Origin: Amblyornis subalaris
Taxonomy: Eukaryota > Chordata > Aves > Passeriformes > Ptilonorhynchidae
Reading direction: 5' to 3'
Length of the DNA stretch: 64,000 nt
NCBI GenBank assembly: GCA_018881555.1
Contig: JACAXG010000013.1
Span: 8,966,191-9,030,190 of the forward strand
Shown: one piece after another, positions 63,301 through 64,000 of the stretch
Layout of the letters: each line of letters opens with the position of its first letter
How positions within the stretch are numbered: the stretch's first letter is position 1
Program-made: the position numbers and the translations under genes
The notes under the pieces: model-generated
Told to the model about the DNA's origin: nothing
The model's input: the letters and a program-made list of their open reading frames with translations, nothing else
Databases searched by the model: none

Positions 63301-63424
63301 AAAAGACCTTGCCTTAAATAACAACAACAGCTTTACATACCTGCAAGGTGGCAAAAACATGGAATCCTTCATGAGTACAGATCCAGAAAGCAGGATATAC
63401 CAGCATCTTGCAATAGTTTCTGAG
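155..63424 (-). CDS. RAPGEF6: RAPGEF6 (PDZ-GEF2), partial gene, 13 internal exons
   Basis: Rap guanine nucleotide exchange factor 6 loads GTP onto Rap1/Rap2 at membranes and junctions, controlling adhesion and polarity (family knowledge). Thirteen exons on the minus strand join without frame breaks and sum to 1,893 bases: 84, 70, 144, 132, 184, 137, 159, 153, 165, 108, 204, 109 and 244. In order they encode a degenerate cNMP-like domain, a Ser-rich/acidic linker, a second cNMP-like domain, REM, PDZ and the start of the pre-RA linker. The choice of RAPGEF6 over its paralogue RAPGEF2 rests on stretches such as [35 protein letters not shown] and [13 protein letters not shown], which match RAPGEF6 as I recall it and not RAPGEF2. 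The 5' end and the RA/CDC25/C-terminal part lie outside the window. No exon contains a frameshift or stop. Residue numbers quoted elsewhere are estimates against the human protein, not an alignment. Confidence 0.95.
399..2140 (-). other. RAPGEF6 intron (1.7 kb)
   Basis: AT-rich intron between the pre-RA linker exon and the PDZ-end exon. I see no gene, repeat copy or RNA in it. Open frames at about 1693-2164 are chance ORFs with Ns. Confidence 0.9.
2141..2249 (-). CDS. RAPGEF6: RAPGEF6 window exon 12: PDZ domain, end
   Basis: This 109-base exon encodes [20 protein letters not shown], then [16 protein letters not shown] and the first base of a Val codon. The acceptor is TTAAAG and the donor NG|GTGAGT. 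[20 protein letters not shown] is the terminal strand and carboxylate-groove helix of the PDZ domain. The N at 2142 is the third base of the Phe codon (TTN), so Phe if it is C or T. Confidence 0.94.
2250..2935 (-). other. RAPGEF6 intron (0.7 kb) splitting the PDZ domain
   Basis: Nothing recognisable apart from splice sites. It interrupts the PDZ domain in phase 0 just after GLKRGDQ. Confidence 0.9.
2936..3139 (-). CDS. RAPGEF6: RAPGEF6 window exon 11: PDZ domain, main part
   Basis: This 204-base, phase 0-0 exon encodes 68 residues starting [20 protein letters not shown]. The middle reads [20 protein letters not shown], and the exon ends [28 protein letters not shown]. The acceptor is TTACAG and the donor CAG|GTAAAA. 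KGFGIFV is the carboxylate-binding loop (G-F-G-I type), and [14 protein letters not shown] is the classical PDZ segment before the second beta strand pair. PDZ ligands of this family include C-terminal tails at junctions (family knowledge). Confidence 0.96.
3140..3495 (-). other. RAPGEF6 intron (356 bases)
   Basis: Nothing recognisable; a T-rich tract on the plus strand lies next to the donor. Confidence 0.9.
3496..3603 (-). CDS. RAPGEF6: RAPGEF6 window exon 10: REM domain end
   Basis: This 108-base, phase 0-0 exon encodes [20 protein letters not shown] then [16 protein letters not shown]. The acceptor is TTACAG and the donor ACG|GTAGGA. The [17 protein letters not shown] motif closes the REM helical bundle, and the next exon starts the PDZ domain. 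Confidence 0.95.
3604..4597 (-). other. RAPGEF6 intron (1.0 kb)
   Basis: The intron contains the AT-rich low-complexity tract at 4079-4182. Nothing else is recognised. Confidence 0.9.
4079..4182. repeat. AT-rich low-complexity tract
   Basis: About 100 bases consist almost only of TA/TATT units (ATTATATTATATATTATATA and similar), with an ATAATAAGTAATATTATAT unit recurring three times. It lies in the intron between the exons at 3496-3603 and 4598-4762. Confidence 0.9.
4598..4762 (-). CDS. RAPGEF6: RAPGEF6 window exon 9: REM domain
   Basis: This 165-base, phase 0-0 exon encodes [20 protein letters not shown], then [20 protein letters not shown] and [15 protein letters not shown]. The acceptor is TTTCAG. 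The donor is AAG|GTTGGT, with a non-consensus T at +3. The [15 protein letters not shown] signature is the hallmark of the REM domain, which stabilises the catalytic CDC25 domain in Ras-family exchange factors. Confidence 0.95.
4763..5285 (-). other. RAPGEF6 intron (0.5 kb)
   Basis: AT-rich; no element recognised. Confidence 0.9.
5286..5438 (-). CDS. RAPGEF6: RAPGEF6 window exon 8: cNMP-like domain end to REM start
   Basis: This 153-base, phase 0-0 exon encodes [20 protein letters not shown], then [20 protein letters not shown] and [11 protein letters not shown]. The acceptor is GGACAG and the donor AAG|GTGAAT. The helical lid of the second cNMP-like domain is followed by the conserved [26 protein letters not shown] strand that enters the REM (RasGEF N-terminal) module. 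Confidence 0.95.
5498..5597 (-). mobile_element. CR1 fragment between two exons
   Basis: The plus strand shows the reverse complement of the CR1 3' UTR block: CTCCAGGCAGAACAACCCC, then CTCTCCCAGCCTGTTCCCAT, AGCAGAGGGGCTCCAGCTCT. It is diverged and occupies almost half of the 221-base intron between the exons at 5286-5438 and 5660-5818, within 60-65 bases of both splice sites. Confidence 0.65.
5660..5818 (-). CDS. RAPGEF6: RAPGEF6 window exon 7: second cNMP-like domain, core
   Basis: This 159-base, phase 0-0 exon encodes [20 protein letters not shown], then [20 protein letters not shown] and [13 protein letters not shown]. The acceptor is CTTTAG and the donor CAG|GTAAGG. The [16 protein letters not shown] segment sits where a true cAMP site has an FGE...PRAA cassette. 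The phosphate-binding Arg and the ribose-binding Glu are absent, so a non-cAMP-binding fold is expected. An N at 5777 is the third base of an Ile codon (Met only if G). Confidence 0.95.
5819..6315 (-). other. RAPGEF6 intron (0.5 kb)
   Basis: No element recognised. It interrupts the second cNMP-like domain in phase 0. Confidence 0.9.
6316..6452 (-). CDS. RAPGEF6: RAPGEF6 window exon 6: second cNMP-like domain, start
   Basis: This 137-base exon completes a Glu codon, then encodes [20 protein letters not shown] followed by [20 protein letters not shown] and EDGQE. The acceptor is CAACAG and the donor GAA|GTAAGT. The helix plus [15 protein letters not shown] beta strands open the second cyclic-nucleotide-binding-like domain (around residue 272-317). 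One N at 6397 falls in the third base of a Ser codon (TCN), so the protein is unaffected. Confidence 0.95.
6453..7295 (-). other. RAPGEF6 intron (0.8 kb)
   Basis: AT-rich, phase 1; no element recognised. Confidence 0.9.
7296..7479 (-). CDS. RAPGEF6: RAPGEF6 window exon 5: acidic linker
   Basis: This 184-base exon encodes 61 full codons plus one base. It starts [20 protein letters not shown], continues with the acidic run [14 protein letters not shown], then [20 protein letters not shown] and DKTDDDI. The acceptor is TTGTAG and the donor TTG|GTGAGG. The acidic run comes from a GA-rich trinucleotide-like tract on the coding strand and is prone to length change between species. It leads into the second cNMP-like domain. 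Confidence 0.95.
8299..8400 (-). mobile_element. Old CR1 3' region fragment
   Basis: The plus strand reads like the reverse complement of the CR1 tail (GGGCAGCACAGCTTC, TGGGCAACCTGTACCAGTG, AACAATTTCTTCCT). It is diverged and lacks the terminal 8-mer repeats. Confidence 0.6.
8458..9180 (-). mobile_element. Decayed CR1 LINE ORF2 (reverse transcriptase) fragment
   Basis: On the minus strand the translation contains [20 protein letters not shown] followed by ...[14 protein letters not shown]. This is the conserved pre-RT/RT start of avian CR1 pol, whose usual form is KSMGPDGMHPRVLRELAD...W..G..P.DW. Further upstream (8880-9177) is the segment encoding the region before the RT. The reading frame is broken by frame changes and an N. 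It lies in the same orientation as RAPGEF6. No CR1 3' end is attached, though a separate CR1 tail fragment lies at 8299-8400. Confidence 0.8.
10404..10430. repeat. Perfect 27-base palindrome (13-base arms, 1-base centre)
   Basis: The arm TAATACCTGTGTA at 10404-10416 is followed by T and then by its exact reverse complement TACACAGGTATTA at 10418-10430. It lies in the intron between exons at 7296-7479 and 13738-13869. No known element family is recognised. Confidence 0.9.
12418..12688 (+). repeat. Diverged direct repeat, two copies of about 95 bases
   Basis: Copy 1 (12418-12513) and copy 2 (12593-12688) are offset by 175 bases. They share GGCAATGCTGGCACCCTGCC / GCAATGTTGGGGCCCTGCC, then ATGCCTTTTC, then CTGGAGCT.TAGG.TCT and CTCTCAACCCCAAC / CTCTGAACCCTAAC. 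The intervening approximately 80 bases are unrelated to the copies. Confidence 0.75.
13738..13869 (-). CDS. RAPGEF6: RAPGEF6 window exon 4: Ser-rich linker, common acceptor exon
   Basis: This 132-base, phase 0-0 exon encodes 44 residues: [20 protein letters not shown], then [20 protein letters not shown], then DIYQ. The acceptor is TTTACAG and the donor CAG|GTGAGA. The Ser-rich stretch is highly conserved in PDZ-GEFs and a plausible phosphorylation region (inference). A 30-kb intron separates it from the upstream exon. It is also the natural splice partner for the alternative first exon at 27472-27533, whose donor is in the same phase. Confidence 0.95.
16618..16734 (+). mobile_element. CR1 LINE 3' end
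   Basis: The segment shows ACCAGGTCTAGTAGAAGG, TGGCAGGGGATTGGAACAAG and a terminal ATTCTATGATTCTGTAATTC repeat, which is the diagnostic CR1 3' terminus. It is antisense to RAPGEF6. Confidence 0.88.
22176..22215 (+). repeat. Short tandem repeat, 10-base unit
   Basis: Four tandem copies of a CAGCAGCCAC-like unit, the last two slightly changed (CAGCAGCCAT, CAGCAGCCCG). It lies in intron. Confidence 0.85.
27472..27533 (-). CDS. RAPGEF6: Candidate alternative first coding exon of RAPGEF6
   Basis: Inside the 30-kb intron, a 62-base segment has a pyrimidine-rich acceptor-like sequence (TTTTTTCCNCAG), an in-frame TAA two codons before an ATG in good context (G at -3 and +4, ATG at 27525-27523), 18 codons ([18 protein letters not shown]) and a perfect donor AAA|GTAAGT. 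It ends in phase 0, as required by the exon at 13738-13869 (LPADLTK...). As a cassette exon its 62 bases would break the frame, so a start exon is the sensible reading. The product would lack the first cNMP-like domain. The cysteines at positions 7 and 11 next to hydrophobic residues could be lipid-modified (inference). Only the coding 54 bases (27472-27525) are certain in extent; the 5' border at 27533 could instead be continuous with a longer 5' exon. Confidence 0.7.
27731..27747 (+). repeat. Short (CAG)n microsatellite
   Basis: About five CAG units (AGCAGCAGCAGCAGC) lie 200 bases upstream of the alternative first exon in gene sense. Confidence 0.8.
28480..28602 (-). promoter_or_regulatory. 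Promoter-like block upstream of the alternative first exon
   Basis: Read in the gene's direction, this block holds a CCAAT box (AGCCAATTG, 28592-28596 core), then a CRE/ATF-like TGATGTCA (28555-28548), then a C-rich CCCCTCCCAC stretch, and then a second CCAAT-like CATCCAATCG. It lies about 1 kb upstream of the candidate first exon at 27472-27533. Motif order and spacing suit a TATA-poor inducible promoter, but the assignment is inference and no transcription start is visible. Confidence 0.35.
29620..29648 (+). repeat. (TTTG)n tetranucleotide tract
   Basis: TTTG units followed by CTTG units form a short tetranucleotide run. It contains two N bases, consistent with length or base variability. 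Confidence 0.8.
29849..29934 (-). mobile_element. CR1-type 3' end, variant subfamily
   Basis: The plus strand reads TCACAGAAACACAGAATATC, CAGAGTTGAAAGAGACCTAC, AGCATCAAGTCCAACACTC. This is the reverse complement of a CR1 subfamily tail whose core differs from the neighbouring copies. Confidence 0.75.
30655..30810. promoter_or_regulatory. Intronic CpG-dense promoter-like patch
   Basis: In AT-rich intron, about 110 bases from 30688 are packed with CpG and G/C runs, including a (GCG)n tract. Just beside it are a CCAAT box (30697-30701) and a CRE-like TGACATCA (30672-30679). The same CRE-like core occurs in the block at 28.5 kb. The patch resembles a small CpG-island promoter or enhancer. Direction cannot be decided; either strand could be served. 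No recognisable exon follows on either side. Confidence 0.4.
30844..30867 (+). repeat. (ATTT)n tetranucleotide tract
   Basis: Five tandem ATTT units lie just beyond the CpG-dense patch. Confidence 0.85.
36001..36123 (-). mobile_element. CR1 LINE 3' end
   Basis: The plus strand starts TCATAGAACAGGTTATGAG and continues CTCATCTTGTTCCAACCC, GCCATGGGCAGGGACACCTT, the reverse complement of the CR1 tail. It is the first of four same-orientation CR1 copies between 36.0 and 39.6 kb. Confidence 0.85.
37101..37540 (-). mobile_element. CR1 LINE 3' region, about 440 bases
   Basis: The plus strand starts GAATCATACAATCACAGAAT and continues through GGCAGCCTGTTCCAATGCTT, GAAATTTTTCCTAATGTCC and TTACCTGGGAGAACAGATCA to GCCGCTCCTCATCAGACTTG. 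It is one of the longest CR1 tails in the window. It belongs to a different subfamily from the copies at 38.2 and 39.5 kb but resembles the one at 46.7 kb. Confidence 0.9.
38184..38585 (-). mobile_element. CR1 LINE 3' region, about 400 bases
   Basis: The plus strand starts TCATAGAATCCCAGAACAG, then GCCATGGGCAGGGACACCTT, TCTCTGGGCAACCTGTGCCA, and ends CCAACTCTCTCAGCCTGTCG. It is in the same orientation as RAPGEF6. Confidence 0.9.
39462..39615 (-). mobile_element. CR1 LINE 3' end, truncated
   Basis: The plus strand starts CATAGAATCACAGAATGGTT, followed by GGGACACCTTCCACTAGACC and AGGTTGCTCCAAGCCCCATC. It stops abruptly after about 155 bases (5' truncation of the element). It shows relatively little divergence from the CR1 tail I know. 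Confidence 0.9.
40021..40092 (+). repeat. Tandem duplication, 40-base period
   Basis: TGTAATTAAAAAATATGGTT at 40021 recurs as TGTAATTATAAAACATGGTC at 40061, and GTATTATT recurs as ACATTATT. It is a two-copy tandem with a 40-base period in the large intron. Confidence 0.7.
41961..42033 (+). mobile_element. Short CR1 3' end
   Basis: The segment shows CTATGGCAGATAGTTGGAAC, TAGATGGTCTTTAAGGACCC, AACCATTCTATGATCCTG. It is only about 70 bases long and antisense to RAPGEF6. Confidence 0.82.
44115..44258 (-). CDS. RAPGEF6: RAPGEF6 window exon 3: basic linker
   Basis: This 144-base, phase 0-0 exon encodes 48 residues. It starts [20 protein letters not shown] and continues through [20 protein letters not shown] to VDSSSYMS. 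The acceptor is TTTCAG and the donor TCG|GTGAGT. The Arg/Lys-rich centre ([16 protein letters not shown]) is a conserved PDZ-GEF feature after the first cNMP-like domain. The [13 protein letters not shown] stretch favours RAPGEF6 over RAPGEF2. Being symmetric, the exon could be skipped without breaking the frame. Confidence 0.94.
46740..47152 (-). mobile_element. CR1 LINE 3' region, about 410 bases
   Basis: The plus strand shows CAGAATCAGAGAACTGTTAA, then GCTCTGGGCAGCCTGTGCCA, GCCATTTCCTCTTGCCC, CTTGTTACCTGGGAGAAGAG and CTGCTCCTCACCAGACTCAT. It is the same subfamily type as 37101-37540. Open frames that overlap it are by-products of the repeat. Confidence 0.9.
48553..48702 (-). mobile_element. 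CR1 fragment lacking the extreme 3' end
   Basis: The plus strand shows CCTTCCACTAGACCAGGTTG, CTCCAAGCCTCATCCAACCT, TCTCTGGGCAACCTGTGCCA, AAAGAATTTCTCCCTAATAC. The last approximately 70 bases of the CR1 terminus are missing, which suggests later deletion or truncation. Confidence 0.85.
50116..50185 (-). CDS. RAPGEF6: RAPGEF6 window exon 2: end of first cNMP-like domain
   Basis: This 70-base exon encodes [20 protein letters not shown] then MIV. Its first base completes the Ser codon left open by the exon at 63341-63424. The acceptor is CTAG and the donor GTG|GTAAGA. The family sequence FGKQxGGKRGC and LEPSEMIV is unmistakable. The segment closes the first beta-roll, which carries no canonical cAMP phosphate-binding cassette, in line with the family's reported failure to bind cAMP. 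Confidence 0.93.
51615..51853 (+). mobile_element. CR1 LINE 3' end, about 240 bases
   Basis: The segment shows GGGGAGGTTTAGATTAGCTA, TCAGGAAGAAATTCTTCCCT, GGCACTGGCACAGGTTGCCC, GGAAGCTGTGGCTGCCCCAT, and ends TATTCTGTGATTCTCTGA. It is nearly consensus over its length and antisense to RAPGEF6. Confidence 0.92.
52430..52451 (+). repeat. Poly-T tract, 22 bases
   Basis: An uninterrupted run of 22 T (poly-A on the RAPGEF6 strand). No retrocopy body or target duplication is recognisable next to it. Confidence 0.85.
54541..54669 (+). mobile_element. CR1 LINE 3' end
   Basis: The segment shows CAGGCCAGGTTGGACAGGGC, GTGTCCCTGCCCATGGCAGG, GGGTTGGAACTGGATGAGC, CTGTGATTCTGTGAC. It is antisense to RAPGEF6 and lies 1 kb to the low-coordinate side of the solo LTR. 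Confidence 0.9.
55680..56739 (+). mobile_element. Solo LTR of an endogenous retrovirus, with 5-bp target duplication
   Basis: A 1,060-base GC-richer block starts TGTCC and ends GAGACA (TG...CA termini, TGTC/GACA inverted ends). It is flanked on both sides by GGCTG (55675-55679 and 56740-56744), a 5-bp target-site duplication. A polyadenylation signal AATAAA lies at 56602-56607, with about 130 bases of U5-like sequence after it. There is no internal retroviral sequence, so this is a solo LTR left by recombination. It lies antisense to RAPGEF6. The 5-bp duplication fits class III (ERVL-like) elements best, and the sequence resembles LTRs seen in passerine birds (impression, not searched). Open frames inside it (up to 191 codons, minus strand) have no recognisable product. 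Confidence 0.85.
62351..62520 (-). mobile_element. CR1 LINE 3' end
   Basis: The plus strand shows TCACAGACTCATCATGATAT, GCACATCTTGTTCCACACC, CCATGGGCAGGGACACCTTC and GGGATGGGGCAGCCACAACT. It is in the same orientation as RAPGEF6, about 0.8 kb upstream (in gene sense) of the intron's downstream half. Confidence 0.88.
63341..63424 (-). CDS. RAPGEF6: RAPGEF6 window exon 1: first cNMP-like domain
   Basis: This 84-base exon encodes [20 protein letters not shown] followed by SMFLPPC. It begins with the last base of a Cys codon (acceptor TTATAG) and ends two bases into a Ser codon (donor CAG|GTATGT). The [10 protein letters not shown] strand pattern is the beta-roll of the N-terminal cyclic-nucleotide-like domain of PDZ-GEFs, around residue 67-95. 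Homologous exons in mammals have near-identical protein sequence. The preceding exon is not in the window. Confidence 0.93.
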
Positions 63425-64000
63425 CTATAAGAAAAGAAATCACTGATATCTGTTTCTTCTTANAGCACCTTAGAAATATGTTATCCAAAATATTTTTGTA
63501 GTAAAATAATGATTTACCACTCTACCAGTTCGTTATGTAAGAACCTGGGAACTTNAGCTGAACCAGGATTATTTCTTTTAAAACATTTACATAAGGAATG
63601 TTTCTTATACTTTACAATTTGACATTTAAGTCAGCTTAAGATTTTATTTTATTAAAATGAAACTATTAATTTTCATTGAAAACATTTTATTCCAGTGGAA
63701 GTATACATAAGGCTATATAAATACAGGANAGCACACAACCTACACACACAGATATTGACCTGTACTGGAGCAGGTGTGTGTCACACATACCCACCACACC
63801 AGCTAGCAGGTGGCATCTCATTTAGACTCGGGTGTGCTGGAANCTGTGCCTTATACAGAAAGCTAGGATTAGCTGTGAGAGGATAAATNTACCATAAGCA
63901 ATGCTAAAACAAGAGGAATATAAAAGTAGATTTACCTCCCAGCAAGAACCTGAAGAGAACTCTAAGCTGAAATACTAATTTTTGCAATTTAGAGATGGTG
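63425..64000 (-). other. RAPGEF6 intron, running off the window edge
   Basis: At least 576 bases of intron upstream of the first exon in the window. The preceding exon (encoding the part just before the split Cys codon) is not present here. Confidence 0.88.

Larger units (their letters stand above)
50186..63340 (-). other. RAPGEF6 intron (13.2 kb)
   Basis: The intron contains CR1 tails (51615-51853, 54541-54669, 62351-62520), a poly-T tract (52430-52451) and the solo LTR (55680-56739). The stretches 56745-62350 and 62521-63340 show no gene or recognised repeat. Confidence 0.88.

Noticed and set aside
1..64000. RAPGEF2 as the gene identity
   Set aside because: Linker sequences ([36 protein letters not shown]) match RAPGEF6 and differ from the RAPGEF2 counterparts I know; an alignment would settle it.
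1..64000. CRISPR arrays, tRNA/rRNA genes, bacterial-type operons
   Set aside because: None seen; the window is animal intronic sequence. A tRNAscan and Rfam search could still reveal small RNAs that I cannot see by eye.

Overview
This is vertebrate, almost certainly avian, chromosomal DNA. Evidence: small coding exons with GT-AG borders in long AT-rich introns, many CR1-type LINE 3' ends (the standard bird retroposon), and one solo LTR of a type I associate with passerine genomes. The lineage within birds is an inference. Single N bases are scattered every few hundred bases.

One protein-coding gene fills the window. It is RAPGEF6 (PDZ-GEF2), a Rap1/Rap2 guanine nucleotide exchange factor, on the minus strand, so its 5' side is at high coordinates. 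Thirteen consecutive internal exons can be placed to the base (63341-63424 down to 155-398, 1,893 coding bases, about 3% of the window). All joins keep frame. The product corresponds to roughly residues 66-698 of the approximately 1,600-residue mammalian protein: a degenerate N-terminal cyclic-nucleotide-like domain, a Ser-rich and acidic linker, a second cNMP-like domain that lacks the usual phosphate-binding arginine, the REM (RasGEF-N) module, the PDZ domain, and the start of the linker to the RA domain. The most N-terminal exon(s) lie beyond 64000. The RA, catalytic CDC25 and C-terminal exons lie below position 1.

Layout by region. 1-7.5 kb: nine exons, compact. 7.5-13.7 kb: intron with a decayed CR1 ORF2 piece, a perfect 27-base palindrome, a GATA/kappaB-motif cluster and a diverged direct repeat. 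13.7 kb: one exon. 13.9-44.1 kb: a 30-kb intron containing an apparent alternative first coding exon (27472-27533) with a promoter-like block about 1 kb upstream (28.5-28.6 kb), a CpG-dense promoter-like patch at 30.66-30.81 kb, and a cluster of four same-orientation CR1 copies at 36.0-39.6 kb. 44.1 kb: one exon. 44.3-50.1 kb: intron. 50.1 kb: one exon. 50.2-63.3 kb: intron with a complete solo LTR (55680-56739) flanked by a 5-bp target duplication. 63.3 kb: one exon.

The most notable find is the alternative first coding exon. It has an in-frame stop just before a good-context ATG, encodes 18 residues with two cysteines, ends in a perfect donor, and is in the right phase to join the exon at 13738-13869. 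It would give a shorter RAPGEF6 that lacks the first cNMP-like domain but keeps everything from the second one onward. I saw no tRNA, rRNA, CRISPR array or second protein-coding gene.
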